Shown: in pieces, positions 1 to 9,474 of the stretch
Position numbering within the stretch: position 1 is the first letter of the stretch
Layout: each line of letters starts with the position of its first letter
DNA from: Hydrogenophaga sp.
GTDB lineage: Bacteria > Pseudomonadota > Gammaproteobacteria > Burkholderiales > Burkholderiaceae_C
DNA length: 64,000 bases
Reading direction: 5' to 3'
NCBI RefSeq assembly: GCF_014773545.1
Contig: NZ_SDDV01000002.1
Span: 1 to 64,000 of the forward strand
Notes under the pieces: generated by a model
The model's database searches: none
The model's input: the letters and a program-made list of their open reading frames with translations, nothing else
Told to the model about the DNA's origin: nothing
Made by a program: the position numbers and the translations under genes

Positions 1-9
1 TCTCAGGCT

Positions 10-132
10 AACGGGCATGACTTTGAAAGCCGCCCCAAAAAATGAAAGTCCTGCCCGTTCTCCCTCACCCCCAACCCCTCTCCCGCGCACGGGAGAGGGG
101 AGCGAAGTGAGTCGCGGTCCGACTTTCACGTT
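10..132 (-). repeat. Repeat family A, copy 1 (123 bp)
   Basis: One of three copies, all exactly 123 bp, in this window (others at 12239-12361 and 48079-48201). It starts with AACGGGCATGACTTT and ends with GACTTTCACGTT. It holds two dyads: a CTCTCCCGC/GGGAGAG hairpin in the middle and a 15-bp inverted repeat (AACGGGCATGACTTT and its complement, one mismatch here) at one end. No coding capacity and no obvious target-site duplication. It looks like a REP/MITE-type non-autonomous element. Positions 133-236 show nothing further. Confidence 0.85.
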
Positions 133-236
133 ACAAAGGACGTGAGCTTTCACGCTGTTTTGTGGGTTCATCATGTCCGGTAGTAATCCCCGGTTTTGGG
201 CGCCCCTCGAAACTCGATCAATCCGTTCGTCCATAC

Positions 237-380
237 CTACGCAAAGCTACCATATGGCGCACGCCCCCCAGTGAGCACTTCTCGCGCCTGCTCGATGATG
301 AAGGTGAGCGGGTTGGCCATGATCCAGGGGCGGAGTTCTTCGGGGATCGCGGTGATGGGGTAAAACACGGGCGCGCGCCG
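237..380 (-). pseudogene. Remnant 3' end of a second Wzm-type ABC-2 permease
   Basis: The frame encodes PVFYPITAIPEELRPWIMAN followed by PLTFIIEQAREVLTGG. This aligns with PVFFPMSAIPEQ...LANPLTLIIEQAREVLIWG at the C-terminus of the intact permease encoded at 806-1678. The two are clearly homologous but not identical, so this is not a recent duplication. Only the last 35-45 residues remain, joined to a truncated DUF1016 gene. It probably marks where an older polysaccharide exporter gene was replaced. Confidence 0.7.
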
Positions 381-816
381 CCAGACCGGCAGAAATGTCT
401 GCCAGCACGCTGGCCTGGTCAAGATCGCTCAATTCGTCACGAGGCTCGTGACGAATCTCGGGGCTGCGGTTCGCGTAGGCTTGGAAAAACAGTCGAAAAT
501 ATTTCAGGTTGGTGGCGGAGAAGCCCCGCCCGTAACGCCGCTTCAGCGACTCGGACAGTTCGGCAAGCAACCGGCTCCCGTAATCGGCGCGTTCCTCGCC
601 GCCTTGCAGCGCCTGAACAATCTCTCGCCCGATCAACCAGTAGGCGATGACCATGTTGCTGTTCACCGCCCGCAACACATTGGTACGAGCCTGATCGATA
701 ATCGTCACGACACGATCCATCAGTTCGCCATGCTGCGCCACGACAATGAGCGCGGCATCTTCCACGGCGAGTGTCGGCGGGGGCGAAGGGGAGTGGCGTG
801 TGGGTTTAGAGCACAT
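247..816 (-). pseudogene. Truncated DUF1016 (YhcG-like) gene fused to an ABC-permease remnant
   Basis: Residues 1 to about 135 resemble the N-terminal domain of DUF1016/YhcG proteins (key stretch NMVIAYWLIGREIVQ, then YGRGFSATNLKYFRLFFQAY). That family is normally about 350 residues with a C-terminal PDDEXK-type nuclease domain, which is missing here. From about position 375 downward the frame continues out of phase through DNA that, in another frame (237-422), encodes PVFYPITAIPEELRPW and IIEQAREVL. That is the C-terminus of an ABC-2 polysaccharide permease like the intact gene next door. The start codon overlaps the end of the intact permease by 11 bp. Function is probably lost. Confidence 0.7.
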
Positions 817-1678
817 CGGCAAACCCTTTTCTGGTCTTCTGGAACCAGGCGTAGCCGGCCCAGGCCACGGCGGTGGCCGCCAGGGTGTAGAGGCCCAGGG
901 CGGTCCAGTTCGGTTGGTTTCCCCAAATGAGTACTTCCCGTGCCTGCTCGATGATAAGGGTGAGCGGGTTGGCCAGAAACAAGCCATGGAATTGTTCGGG
1001 AATGGCTGACATGGGGAAAAAAACGGGAGACAGGAACAGCATCGCCATGGTGATTACGCCGATGGTTTGCCCGACGTCGCGCAGGAACACGCCCAGCGAG
1101 GCCAAAAACCAGGCCAGCCCCAGCGTCAGAATAAGCAGCGGCAGGAATATCAATGGGGTGTAGATAACCGTCCAGTGCAGGTAGCCATTGACGGCGACAA
1201 AGGCGAGCAACAGCACGGTCAGGCTGACCAGGCTGTGAAACAATGCCGCGGCCAGGCTGACCACTGGCAGTATTTCCAGCGGAAAGACGACCTTCTTGAC
1301 GTAGTTGACGTTGCCAAGGATCAGCCCGGGTGCGCGGTTGAGCACCTCGGCAAACAGGCCGTGTACGATTAAGCCGGCAAAGAGGATCACGGCAAACTGG
1401 GTTTTGCTTTGTTCGCCGCCCACCCCCCAGCGGGCCTGGAATATGACGGAAAAAACAAAGGTGAAGACCGCCAGCATGAACACAGGGGTTAAAAACGACC
1501 AGGCCAGCCCCATGATGGAGCCTTTGTAGCGGCCCACCACATCGCGCCGCGTCATCTGCGCGATGAGCGCGCGATTGCGCCACACACTGCGCGCCATGGC
1601 AAGCAGCGAGCTAGGCTGGGTGGCGTGGGGGTTGGTTCCCTGGTAAGTGCTTGGCGGGGCGTGATTGGTGGGGGTCAT
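806..1678 (-). CDS. ABC-2 type polysaccharide/O-antigen exporter permease
   Basis: A 290-residue inner-membrane permease of the Wzm/KpsM/RfbA family, which forms the channel that moves lipid-linked polysaccharide across the inner membrane with a Wzt-type ATPase. The N-terminal motif LIAQMTRRDVVGRYKGSIMG is typical of the amphipathic helix before TM1; about six hydrophobic segments follow, and the C-terminus carries the family signature ANPLTLIIEQAREVL. The ATG at 1678 overlaps the rfbC stop (ATGA), so translational coupling is likely. The partner ATPase is not seen downstream; instead a truncated DUF1016 gene follows. A longer open frame upstream (to 1933) was rejected because it runs through rfbC. 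Confidence 0.88.
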   Translation of the reverse strand: MTPTNHAPPSTYQGTNPHATQPSSLLAMARSVWRNRALIAQMTRRDVVGRYKGSIMGLAWSFLTPVFMLAVFTFVFSVIFQARWGVGGEQSKTQFAVILFAGLIVHGLFAEVLNRAPGLILGNVNYVKKVVFPLEILPVVSLAAALFHSLVSLTVLLLAFVAVNGYLHWTVIYTPLIFLPLLILTLGLAWFLASLGVFLRDVGQTIGVITMAMLFLSPVFFPMSAIPEQFHGLFLANPLTLIIEQAREVLIWGNQPNWTALGLYTLAATAVAWAGYAWFQKTRKGFADVL

Positions 1679-2220
1679 GCAAAGTGCTCCGCTTCGGCAA
1701 GGGGTTTGCCTTGCCGGTCTTTGGTGGACAGCGCGGGTTCGCCGGCCATGGGCCATTGGATGCCGATGGCGGGGTCGTCCCAGGCGATGCAGCGCTCGTG
1801 CTCCGGCGCGTAGTAGTCGGTGGTTTTGTAGAGAAACTCGGCCGTATCGCTGAGCACGACGAAGCCGTGCGCAAAGCCTGCCGGCACCCATAACTGGTGC
1901 TTGTTTTGCGCCGACAGCATTGCGCCGACCCATTGCCCGAAGGTGGGGGAGCTTTTGCGCAGATCGACCGCGACGTCGAACACCTCGCCCTGTACCACGC
2001 GCACCAACTTGCCTTGCGGTTGCTGGATTTGGTAATGCAGGCCGCGCAGCACGTTTTTGGCCGAACGCGAGTGGTTGTCCTGCACAAAGTCCACGTCGCG
2101 CCCGATCAGCTCGGTGAATTGGCGGCGGTTGAAGCTTTCAAAGAAGAAGCCGCGCTCGTCGCCGAACACTTTGGGTTCGATGAGGAGCACGTCGGCAAGG
2201 GCGGTGGGGGTGGCTTTCAC
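1675..2220 (-). CDS. rfbC: dTDP-4-dehydrorhamnose 3,5-epimerase
   Basis: RmlC converts dTDP-4-keto-6-deoxyglucose to the L-lyxo form, the third step of dTDP-L-rhamnose synthesis, in the cytoplasm. The protein has 181 residues, the usual family length. Visible motifs are FFFESFN, the substrate-binding QDNHSRS, the catalytic-histidine strand LRGLHYQ (His at about 62), the cupin core [16 protein letters not shown], and PAGFAHGF. The start is GTG and overlaps the stop of rfbA (GTGA at 2217-2220), so the two genes are translationally coupled. Confidence 0.95.
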   Translation of the reverse strand: MKATPTALADVLLIEPKVFGDERGFFFESFNRRQFTELIGRDVDFVQDNHSRSAKNVLRGLHYQIQQPQGKLVRVVQGEVFDVAVDLRKSSPTFGQWVGAMLSAQNKHQLWVPAGFAHGFVVLSDTAEFLYKTTDYYAPEHERCIAWDDPAIGIQWPMAGEPALSTKDRQGKPLAEAEHFA

Positions 2221-3104
2221 GCTTGCACACTCTCTTTAAGCAGGCGCAACAGGTATTGCCCATAGCCGTTTTTGGCCAGCGGTTGCGCCAGTTTCGCCAG
2301 TTGCTCGGCGCTGATGAAGCCTTTGCGGTAGGCAACTTCTTCTGGGCAGGCGATTTTCAGACCCTGGCGGTGCTCGATGATCTGGATGAAATTGCTGGCT
2401 TCCATCAGGCTCTCGTGCGTGCCGGTGTCGAGCCAGGCATAGCCGCGGCCCATGATTTCCACCTTGAGTTGCTCGCGCTCGAGGTAGATGCGGTTCAGGT
2501 CGGTGATCTCCAATTCACCCCGCGCCGAGGGCTTGAGGTTCTTGGCCAGATCGACGACCTGGTGGTCGTAGAAATACAGGCCGGTGACGGCGTAGTTGCT
2601 TTTGGGGCTGGCGGGCTTTTCTTCCAGGCTGGTGGCGCGGCCTCGGGTGTCGAAGGCAACCACGCCGTAACGCTCGGGGTCTTGCACATGGTAGGCAAAA
2701 ACCGTTGCACCGTGTTCGCGCTGCATGCCTTGCTCAAGCAGGGTGTGCAAGTCATGGCCGTGGAAGATGTTGTCGCCCAGCACCAGGGCGCTGGGCGCGT
2801 TGCCAATAAAGTCTTTGCCGATGATGAAGGCCTGCGCCAGCCCGTCCGGGCTGGGTTGCACGGCGTAGCGCAGGTTAAGACCCCAGTCGCTGCCGTCGCC
2901 CAGCAGTTGCTCGAAGCGGGGCGTGTCTTGCGGGGTGGAGATGATGAGGATGTCGCGCATGCCCGCCAGCATCAGGGTGCTGAGCGGGTAGTAGATCATC
3001 GGCTTGTCGTAAACCGGCAGCAGTTGCTTGGAGACGGCCTTGGTCACCGGGTAGAGCCGGGTGCCGGAGCCGCCGGCGAGGATGATGCCTTTGCGTTGGG
3101 TCAT
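2217..3104 (-). CDS. rfbA: Glucose-1-phosphate thymidylyltransferase
   Basis: RmlA makes dTDP-glucose from dTTP and glucose-1-phosphate, the first step of dTDP-L-rhamnose synthesis. It has 295 residues. The nucleotidyltransferase signature [11 protein letters not shown] lies at residues 11-21, followed by [20 protein letters not shown]; further family motifs are [29 protein letters not shown] and [14 protein letters not shown]. It is the first gene of a tight rfbA-rfbC-permease run. rfbB and rfbD, usually adjacent, are absent upstream and must lie elsewhere if the pathway is complete. The 277 bp upstream hold no clear promoter. Confidence 0.96.
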   Translation of the reverse strand: MTQRKGIILAGGSGTRLYPVTKAVSKQLLPVYDKPMIYYPLSTLMLAGMRDILIISTPQDTPRFEQLLGDGSDWGLNLRYAVQPSPDGLAQAFIIGKDFIGNAPSALVLGDNIFHGHDLHTLLEQGMQREHGATVFAYHVQDPERYGVVAFDTRGRATSLEEKPASPKSNYAVTGLYFYDHQVVDLAKNLKPSARGELEITDLNRIYLEREQLKVEIMGRGYAWLDTGTHESLMEASNFIQIIEHRQGLKIACPEEVAYRKGFISAEQLAKLAQPLAKNGYGQYLLRLLKESVQA

Positions 3105-3281
3105 GCTTGCTTCTCAAGGCTGTGTGGCCGTATGTATCACATCCCGGACGATCATAAGGACGCTTGTGGAACGGATGAGGATGAGAGCCGTGCCAGAGTT
3201 TCATGGCCTGAATCGGGGTTCGGCTTTTCATCGCGTATTGTGACAACTTTTCATTTTACATGGCCACGTACCGCATCAAGA

Positions 3282-3305
3282 GAAATCGGGGTCAGATTCC
3301 AATTT
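3282..3305 (+). repeat. Repeat family C, copy 1
   Basis: A 24-bp sequence beginning GAAATCGGGGTCAGATTC, identical to copies at 4258-4281 and 41848-41871. Copies 1 and 2 are direct repeats flanking the two-gene nucleotidyltransferase cassette. Sequences of this type often lie beside REP-associated transposase units in proteobacteria (general knowledge). No transposase is present here. Confidence 0.85.
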
Positions 3306-3381
3306 CCAAAGCTCGGAGCGAAAGAGAGTTGCAGCGCCGTGGCACGCCGTGTACATTGGGCAAGGACGAGTGACCCACAGC

Positions 3382-3708
3382 ATGCGCACCCACCAGCACT
3401 TAGACGCCAGAAGCCTGGCCTTGCACCGAGAGATTGCAGCCAAGCTTCGCCGCGACCGTGCACTCTTTGCGCGGGCCCGAGCCACGCTGCGCCGCTGGCG
3501 CTCTACCGTCAGTCCCGCGTCGCAGCCCTATTTGATGGAATGGGAGCGCTTGATGGACCGGGGGCTTGAAGCCACTCTCGCCGTGGCGCTGGACGACTCC
3601 GAGCACGCGGCCGCTTTGCGCCAGTCTTCACCGTTCACCGCTGTGCTCACGCCCAGGGAGCGGTTTGCTTTTCTCAAGGCCTGGAATCAAAGCCAGGGCA
3701 GCGCATGA
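3382..3708 (+). CDS. Hypothetical protein, putative partner of a DUF6036-like nucleotidyltransferase
   Basis: A 108-residue, Arg-rich, mostly helical protein with no recognised catalytic motif. Conserved-looking segments are LDARSLALHREIAAKL, WRSTVSPASQPYLMEWERLM and LTPRERFAFLKAW. It overlaps the downstream nucleotidyltransferase-like gene by the ATGA tetranucleotide, so the two proteins are probably made together, like a toxin-antitoxin or effector-neutraliser pair (inference). The ATG at 3382 was chosen because the similarity-rich part starts there; GTG at 3370 (AAGG upstream) and ATG at 3349 are alternatives. Confidence 0.7.
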   Translation: MRTHQHLDARSLALHREIAAKLRRDRALFARARATLRRWRSTVSPASQPYLMEWERLMDRGLEATLAVALDDSEHAAALRQSSPFTAVLTPRERFAFLKAWNQSQGSA

Positions 3709-4259
3709 GGCGCAGCGAACTGGAGCACCTGATCCGCGCAGCGGCGGCCATCACCGATCAGCATGAGATCGTGGTTATCGGCAGCCAGTCTATATTGGGC
3801 ACCGTACCCGACGCGCCCGCCGCCCTGCTGCAATCCATGGAGGCCGACCTGTACCCGCTGCACCGGCCCGATCTGGCCGATCTCATCGACGGTGCCATCG
3901 GCGAGCTGTCCCCCTTTGAAGACCGTTTTGGCTACTATGCGCAAGGCGTCGGGCCTGAAACGGCCATCCTTCCCGCAGGGTGGGAAACCCGTCTGGTCAA
4001 GATCCAGAACGCCAACACCGACTTGAAGATCGGCTACTGCCTGGAGCCGCACGACCTGGCGGCCGCCAAGCTCGTGGCGGGCCGGGACAAAGACCGTAAC
4101 TTTGTGCAAACGTTGCTGCAACACGGCATCGTCCTGACCCTGACGTTGATTCAGCGCCTCGGTGCTTTGCCCATCGCGCCCGAGCGCCAGATGTTGTTGC
4201 AACGCTGGGTGGAACGCGCTGCAACGGGCGCACAACCGAAAGCCCCTGGCTCAGGGTGA
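3705..4259 (+). CDS. DUF6036-like nucleotidyltransferase-fold protein
   Basis: A 184-residue protein. IVVIGSQSILGT (residues about 22-33) matches the G-S/G-x motif of minimal nucleotidyltransferases (AbiEii/DUF6036 type), and SMEADLYPL supplies the acidic residues. The C-terminal part, EPHDLAAAKLVAGRDKDRNFVQTLL, is typical of the same group, where R-x-K-D is conserved. Such proteins occur in two-gene accessory cassettes that behave like toxin-antitoxin modules; activity here is not proven. Its stop codon lies inside repeat C copy 2, so the cassette is bounded tightly by that repeat. Confidence 0.72.
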   Translation: MRRSELEHLIRAAAAITDQHEIVVIGSQSILGTVPDAPAALLQSMEADLYPLHRPDLADLIDGAIGELSPFEDRFGYYAQGVGPETAILPAGWETRLVKIQNANTDLKIGYCLEPHDLAAAKLVAGRDKDRNFVQTLLQHGIVLTLTLIQRLGALPIAPERQMLLQRWVERAATGAQPKAPGSG

Positions 4260-4450
4260 AATCGGGGTCAGATTCCAATTTGAACACTTCGGCAGGCTCA
4301 GGATAGGTTTGCCGTAGGAAGCCCTTCGACAGGCTTCCTTCGACAAGCTCAGGACAGGCCCTTCGACAGGCTCAGGACAGGCCCTTCGACAAGCTCAGGG
4401 CGAACGGAGATCAGGGCGAACGGTTGCTACTTCACTGGGCCGAAGCAATA
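4258..4450 (+). repeat. Composite of repeat families C and B
   Basis: Starts with repeat C copy 2 (4258-4281). Then follow ACTTCGGCAGGCTCAGGATA and several TTCGACAGGCTCAGGACAGG / TTCGACAAGCTCAGGGCGAA units in tandem, ending in a family B terminal segment, CTACTTCACTGGGCCGAAGC (about 4427-4446). The first 70 bp recur almost unchanged at 41848-41918. The whole 4260-4474 gap before dgt is repeat DNA with no gene. Confidence 0.8.
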
Positions 4451-4474
4451 GGGCGCTCAGAGTTGCGGCACGCG

Positions 4475-5647
4475 TCAGGCAAACGGGTGCGAGCCGAACA
4501 AGCGCTGGTGTTCGCGGATGGCAAAGCGGTCGGTCATGCCGGCTATGTAGTCGGCTACGCTGCGTGCGTGCGGCTGGCGCTGGCTGGGCGGCGGCAGTTC
4601 GCCGGGCTGGTTCAGGTAGCGCGCAAACAAGTCGCGCACCACTGAGCGCGCGCGTTCGGTGGTTTGCATGACCTGCGGGTGGCGGTACAGGTGCTGGTGC
4701 AAAAAGGTCTTGAGTTCTTGCGAGCGCGTCCGCATGGCGGGGGAGAACCCCAGCAGCGGCGCGCTGGCGCGCACGGCGGCCAGGTCGGCCGGGGCGGCGG
4801 CTTGCAGGCGCGCGCGGCTGGTGTCTATCACGTCGTAGACTTGCTGGCACAGCATGAGCCGTATGGTCTCGAACAGCAGCCGGCGCCCGCCCAGCGCGGG
4901 GTGTGCGGCCAGCGCCTGCGCCCGGTGCTCGTCGAGCAGCGGCACGACACGCAGTTGTTCCAAGCTTAGCAGGCCAGAGCGCACGCCGTCGTCGATGTCG
5001 TGCGCGTTGTAGGCGATTTCGTCTGCCAGATTGCACAATTGCGCCTCCAGCGAGGGCGCGCCGTTGTGCAAAAAACGCGCCGCCACGTCGTTCGGGCGCT
5101 GGCTGTGCAGCCGTTGCGCGTTGGCGCGCGAGCAGTGCTTCAAAATGCCTTCGCGGGTTTCAAAGCACAGGTTCAGGCCGTCGAACGCCGGGTAGCGCTC
5201 TTCCAGTTCGTCGACCACGCGCAGGCTTTGCAGGTTGTGCTCAAAGCCCCAGCCGTCGTGCTGCCCGGGCGCGGCGCGGGCGGCGTGCGCCGTCATGCAG
5301 GCGTTGAGTTCGTCTTGCCCGGCGTGGCCAAACGGGGTGTGTCCGAGGTCGTGCGCCAGCGCAATGGCTTCTACCAGGTCTTCGTTGAGCCGCAGTGAAC
5401 GCGCCATGCTGCGCCCGAGCTGGGCCACTTCGAGCGAGTGCGTCAGCCGGGTGCGAAACAAATCGCCTTCGTGGTTCAGGAATACCTGGGTTTTGTAGAC
5501 CAGGCGGCGAAACGCGGTGCTGTGGATCACGCGGTCGCGGTCGCGCTGGTAGGCGGTGCGGGTGGGGGCGTCGGGCTCGGGGTAGCGCCGGCCGCGGCTG
5601 TGCGCCGGGTCGCAGGCGTAGGGCGCCAGGGCGCCCGGGCCGTTCAT
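4475..5647 (-). CDS. dgt: Deoxyguanosinetriphosphate triphosphohydrolase-like protein (dNTPase)
   Basis: An HD-domain dNTP triphosphohydrolase, which cleaves dNTPs to deoxynucleosides and tripolyphosphate. It has 390 residues. Metal-ligand motifs are [12 protein letters not shown] (first His), [16 protein letters not shown] (HD pair) and [18 protein letters not shown]. The N-terminal [22 protein letters not shown] is the family fingerprint. The ATG at 5647 overlaps the aroB stop (ATGA), so it is coupled to aroB; the aroB-dgt order is common in betaproteobacteria. A longer frame starting at 5704 was not used because it runs through aroB. Confidence 0.93.
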   Translation of the reverse strand: MNGPGALAPYACDPAHSRGRRYPEPDAPTRTAYQRDRDRVIHSTAFRRLVYKTQVFLNHEGDLFRTRLTHSLEVAQLGRSMARSLRLNEDLVEAIALAHDLGHTPFGHAGQDELNACMTAHAARAAPGQHDGWGFEHNLQSLRVVDELEERYPAFDGLNLCFETREGILKHCSRANAQRLHSQRPNDVAARFLHNGAPSLEAQLCNLADEIAYNAHDIDDGVRSGLLSLEQLRVVPLLDEHRAQALAAHPALGGRRLLFETIRLMLCQQVYDVIDTSRARLQAAAPADLAAVRASAPLLGFSPAMRTRSQELKTFLHQHLYRHPQVMQTTERARSVVRDLFARYLNQPGELPPPSQRQPHARSVADYIAGMTDRFAIREHQRLFGSHPFA

Positions 5648-6780
5648 GCGCGCGCGCCGTGCAGCGCCAGGGCGCGCGCCAGCAGTTCGTCGGGCACGCG
5701 GCACAGTTGCGCGCTGCCGGGGCGGTCGAGCAGGACGAACTTGATCGCCCCGGCCTCGGCCTTTTTATCGACCCGCATCAGCGCCAGATAGCGCCCCAGG
5801 TTGTCGTTTGCGTCGAGCAGCGGCGCCACGGTGGGCAGGCCGGCGCGGGCAATCAAGGCTATCAGGCGCTGCACGAAAGACTCATCGACGCCGCCTTGCA
5901 GTTGCGACAGGCGCGCAGCCAGCACCATGCCGCAACCCACCGCTTCGCCGTGCAGCCAGCGGCCGTAGCCCAGGCCGGCTTCGATGGCGTGGCCGAAGGT
6001 GTGGCCAAAGTTCAAGATGGCGCGCAGGCCGGATTCGCGCTCGTCTTGCCCCACCACCGCCGCCTTGATTTCGCAACTGCGCTGCACCGCGTGCGCCAGC
6101 GCCTGCGGCGCGCGTGCCAGCAGCGCGTCCAGGTGGGTCTCGACCCAGTCGAAAAACGCCATGTCGGCAATCGGCCCGTACTTGATGACTTCGGCCAGCC
6201 CGGCGCTGAGTTCGCGTGCCGGCAGCGTGCGCAGGCTGTCGAGGTCGCAAATGACGCGCTGCGGTTGGTAGAACGCACCAATCATGTTTTTTCCCAGCGG
6301 GTGGTTGATGCCGGTCTTGCCGCCGACCGAGGAATCAACCTGCGCCAGCAGCGTGGTGGGAATTTGCACGAAGGGCACGCCGCGCATGTAGCAGGCGGCG
6401 GCAAAGCCGCTCAGGTCGCCCACCACGCCGCCGCCGAGCGCAAACAGCACGGTCTGGCGGTCGCAGCCGCGTTCGAGCAGGGTGCTGAAAATCAGGTTCA
6501 GCGTGTCCCAGTTTTTGTAGGCTTCGCCGTCGGGCAGCGCCAGCGTGTGTAGCTGCGGGTAGTGCGGCGCCAGCGCCGCTGCCAGCCGCTGCGCGTACAG
6601 CGGGCCGACCGTGGTGTTGCTGACGATCAGGGCGGCGGCGGCGCGCGGCAGACCGGCGTAACTGGCCGGACTCTCCAGCAGGCCAGCGCCGATGTGGATG
6701 CCGTAGCTGCGCGCACCGAGCGCAATTTCAACTTGCGGCCGGGGCGCAAGGGAAGGGGTGGCGTTCATGGGGTCGTTCAT
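5644..6780 (-). CDS. aroB: 3-dehydroquinate synthase
   Basis: AroB converts DAHP to 3-dehydroquinate, the second step of the shikimate pathway, using NAD and a divalent metal. It has 378 residues. The dinucleotide-binding run [19 protein letters not shown] and the active-site stretch [32 protein letters not shown] are present; metal ligands include the His residues in [12 protein letters not shown]. It is upstream of and overlaps dgt. aroK, often next to it, is not in this window. It is divergent from lysS, with 158 bp between. Confidence 0.96.
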   Translation of the reverse strand: MNDPMNATPSLAPRPQVEIALGARSYGIHIGAGLLESPASYAGLPRAAAALIVSNTTVGPLYAQRLAAALAPHYPQLHTLALPDGEAYKNWDTLNLIFSTLLERGCDRQTVLFALGGGVVGDLSGFAAACYMRGVPFVQIPTTLLAQVDSSVGGKTGINHPLGKNMIGAFYQPQRVICDLDSLRTLPARELSAGLAEVIKYGPIADMAFFDWVETHLDALLARAPQALAHAVQRSCEIKAAVVGQDERESGLRAILNFGHTFGHAIEAGLGYGRWLHGEAVGCGMVLAARLSQLQGGVDESFVQRLIALIARAGLPTVAPLLDANDNLGRYLALMRVDKKAEAGAIKFVLLDRPGSAQLCRVPDELLARALALHGARA

Positions 6781-6938
6781 GAGGTGGAAGTTTAGGCGCA
6801 GATGCCTGCGGCGTGGGCCCAGGTCGGGCGCCCAGCCCTGCTTCAGACCTTAAAATGCCCGGTTCGGCGCAGCGTTTGCGTCGGCCTGCGCGCTTTTGTC
6901 TTGCCCGGTTTTCTTCGCCGGCCCCACCCGCATCTTTT

Positions 6939-8504
6939 ATGTCCCAAGCCAGCCCACACCCCAGCGCGCTTGAAAGCCACGCCGCGCACGACGACAACCA
7001 ATTGATGGCCGAGCGGCGCGACAAGCTCGCTGCGCTGCGCCTGGCGCAGCAGCGCGGCGAGGGGGTGGCGTTTCCGAACGACTTCAAGCCGAGCGACAAC
7101 GCCAGTTCGCTGCTGGCGCGGCACGGCCAGGCCAGCAAGGAAGAGCTGCAAGCCGCGCCGCAGCGCGCCAGCGTGGCCGGGCGCATGATGCTCAAGCGCG
7201 TCATGGGCAAGGCCAGTTTTGCCACCCTGCAAGACGGTTCGCTGGGCCCCAACGGCGGGCGGATTCAGATTTACCTGAACAACGACAGCGTGGGCGAGGC
7301 CGCGCACGTGGCCTTCAAGCACTGGGATTTGGGCGACTTCGTGGCCGCCGAAGGCGTGTTGTTCAAGACCCGCACCGGCGAGCTGACTCTGCACGCCGAC
7401 CGTCTGCGGCTGCTGACCAAGAGCCTGCGCCCGCTGCCCGACAAGTTTCACGGTGTGCACGATCAGGAGATCAAATACCGCCAGCGCTACGTCGATTTGA
7501 TGACCGATGAGGCGACGCGCCGGCGCTTTGTGCTGCGCAGCCAGGCGCTGGCTTGCATGCGCGAATTCATGCTCGGCCACGGCTTTTTGGAGGTGGAGAC
7601 GCCCATGCTGCAGCCGATTCCGGGCGGTGCCAATGCCAAGCCGTTCAAGACCCACCACAACGCGCTCGATCAGGAGATGTTTTTGCGCGTCGCGCCCGAG
7701 CTCTACCTCAAGCGCTTGTTGGTGGGCGGCTTTGAGCGGGTGTTCGAGATCAACCGCAACTTCCGCAACGAGGGCATCAGCGTTCGCCACAACCCCGAGT
7801 TCACCATGATGGAGTTCTACGCGGCGTACTGGAATTACCGCGACTTGATGGACTTCAACGAGCAACTGATTCGCCACCTGGTGCAGCAAGTGCACGGCGC
7901 AGCACCGCTGCACTACCAGGGTCGGCCGGTGGACGTGTACGCGCCGTTCGAGCGCCTGACGCTGGTGCAGGCGATTGGCCGCTACACCGACGCCGGGCAG
8001 CGCGTGCAGGACGCCGACTGGCTGCGCGCCGAGTTGCTGCGACTCGGCCTGTCGGAAAGCCGGCACCAGCTCAGCCAGCGCAGCCTGGCTGGCCTGCAGG
8101 TGCTGTACTTTGAAGAAACGGTCGAGCACCAGCTCTGGAACCCGACCTTCATCATGGAGCACCCGACCGAAATTTCACCGCTGGCGCGCGCCAACGACGA
8201 ACGCCCCGAGGTCAGCGAGCGCTTTGAGCTCTACATCACCGGACGCGAATTCGGCAACGCTTTTTCGGAGTTGAACGACGCCCAAGACCAGGCGGCGCGG
8301 TTTCAGGCCCAGGCCAGCGCCAAGGACGGCGGCGACGAGGAGGCGATGTACTTCGACGCCGACTTCATCCGCGCGCTCGAATACGGCATGCCGCCAGCGG
8401 GTGGCTGCGGCATTGGCATCGACCGCCTGATGATGCTGCTGAGCGACAGCCCGAGCATCCGCGACGTGATTTTGTTTCCCGCGCTGCGCCGCGAGCAGGC
8501 TTAA
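6939..8504 (+). CDS. lysS: Lysyl-tRNA synthetase, class II
   Basis: Charges tRNA-Lys. The protein has 521 residues. The N-terminal OB-fold domain includes [20 protein letters not shown]; class II motif 2 is [20 protein letters not shown] and motif 3 is [20 protein letters not shown]. The ATG at 6939 (start MSQASPH) was chosen because the family begins with a short variable tail; the open frame extends to 6813 but that part has no family similarity. It converges on rpoH with only 5 bp between the two stop codons. Confidence 0.96.
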   Translation: MSQASPHPSALESHAAHDDNQLMAERRDKLAALRLAQQRGEGVAFPNDFKPSDNASSLLARHGQASKEELQAAPQRASVAGRMMLKRVMGKASFATLQDGSLGPNGGRIQIYLNNDSVGEAAHVAFKHWDLGDFVAAEGVLFKTRTGELTLHADRLRLLTKSLRPLPDKFHGVHDQEIKYRQRYVDLMTDEATRRRFVLRSQALACMREFMLGHGFLEVETPMLQPIPGGANAKPFKTHHNALDQEMFLRVAPELYLKRLLVGGFERVFEINRNFRNEGISVRHNPEFTMMEFYAAYWNYRDLMDFNEQLIRHLVQQVHGAAPLHYQGRPVDVYAPFERLTLVQAIGRYTDAGQRVQDADWLRAELLRLGLSESRHQLSQRSLAGLQVLYFEETVEHQLWNPTFIMEHPTEISPLARANDERPEVSERFELYITGREFGNAFSELNDAQDQAARFQAQASAKDGGDEEAMYFDADFIRALEYGMPPAGGCGIGIDRLMMLLSDSPSIRDVILFPALRREQA

Positions 8505-8509
8505 ACCGC

Positions 8510-9439
8510 TCAGGCCGCAGCGCCCAGCGTGGCGCGCATTTTTTTCAGCGCTGCCTGCTCGATCTGGCGCACCCGCTCGGCGCTGATGCCGTACTCGTGC
8601 GCCAGTTGCTGCAGCGTCATGCCGCCCGTGCCTTCATCGTTGACCTTGAGCCAGCGTTCGTTGACGATGCGGCGCGAGCGCGCATCGAGCTGCTCGAGGG
8701 CGCGCGCTACGCCCGTGCTGGCCAAGGTGTCACGCTGCGCCGCCTCGAGCACCGCGGTGGGCTCAAAGCGGTTGTCGGCCAGGTAGGCGATCGGGCCGAA
8801 GCCGTCCTCGCCATCGTCGCCGGGGCCGGGGTCTAGCGCGACGTCGCCACCGGCGAGCCGGGTCTCCATCTCGCGCACTTCTTGCGCGCTGACCCGCAGC
8901 TCGCTGGCCACCTGACTCACCTGGGCCTCAGACAGCGCTTCGCGCTGGGTTTGGCCGTCGGCGGCGCTGGCACGAAAAGCCTGCTTCATCGAGCGCAGAT
9001 TGAAGAACAGCTTGCGCTGCCCCTTGGTGGTGGCAAGCTTGACCAGGCGCGAATTTTTCAAAATGTAGTCGTGAATTTCGGCCTTGATCCAGTGCAGCGC
9101 GTAGCTCACCAGGCGCACGCCCTGATCCGGGTCGAAGCGCTTGACGGCTTTCATCAGGCCGACGTTGCCCTCTTGAATCAGGTCGCCGTGCGGCAGGCCG
9201 TAGCCCAGGTACTGGCGCGCGACCGACACCACCAGCCGCAGGTGCGAGAGCACCAACTGCCCGGCGGCTTCCAGATCGTTGTGCTCGCGCAGGCGGCGCG
9301 CGGCGTGCTGCTCCTCTTCGAAGCTCAGCAGCGGAAACCGGTTGACGGCCGTGATGTAGGCGTCCAGGCTGCCCAGCGGCGGCAGGGTGAGTGAATGGCC
9401 GGCCCAGGCGCCGGGCATGCGTGCAAGCGATGTGGACAT
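8510..9439 (-). CDS. rpoH: RNA polymerase heat-shock sigma factor (sigma-32)
   Basis: A 309-residue sigma-70 family protein. The RpoH box QRKLFFNLR (about 150-158) separates it from other sigma factors. Region 2 contains DLIQEGNVGLMKAVKRFDPDQGVRLVSYALHWIKAEIHDYILKN in shortened form, and region 4 ends with the helix-turn-helix LAHEYGISAERVRQIE. It directs heat-shock transcription. A strong ribosome site, AAGGAGGG (9448-9455), lies 8 nt before the ATG. Its promoter is covered by a CIRCE operator (see below), so it is probably repressed by HrcA, whose gene is at 10737. Confidence 0.96.
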   Translation of the reverse strand: MSTSLARMPGAWAGHSLTLPPLGSLDAYITAVNRFPLLSFEEEQHAARRLREHNDLEAAGQLVLSHLRLVVSVARQYLGYGLPHGDLIQEGNVGLMKAVKRFDPDQGVRLVSYALHWIKAEIHDYILKNSRLVKLATTKGQRKLFFNLRSMKQAFRASAADGQTQREALSEAQVSQVASELRVSAQEVREMETRLAGGDVALDPGPGDDGEDGFGPIAYLADNRFEPTAVLEAAQRDTLASTGVARALEQLDARSRRIVNERWLKVNDEGTGGMTLQQLAHEYGISAERVRQIEQAALKKMRATLGAAA

Positions 9440-9457
9440 AAGCGAAACCCTCCTTGG

Positions 9458-9474
9458 TTGACCCCTGTGGTCAA
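9458..9474 (-). promoter_or_regulatory. Palindrome in the rpoH 5' leader
   Basis: TTGACC-ACAGG-GGTCAA on the minus strand, a perfect 6-5-6 dyad between the predicted rpoH transcription start and its ribosome site. It could be a protein operator or a small leader hairpin. No regulator can be named. Confidence 0.4.

Noticed and set aside
2223-3569. 448-codon plus-strand frame opposite rfbA
   Set aside because: Antisense to a clear rfbA gene and running across the intergenic repeat; no family features.
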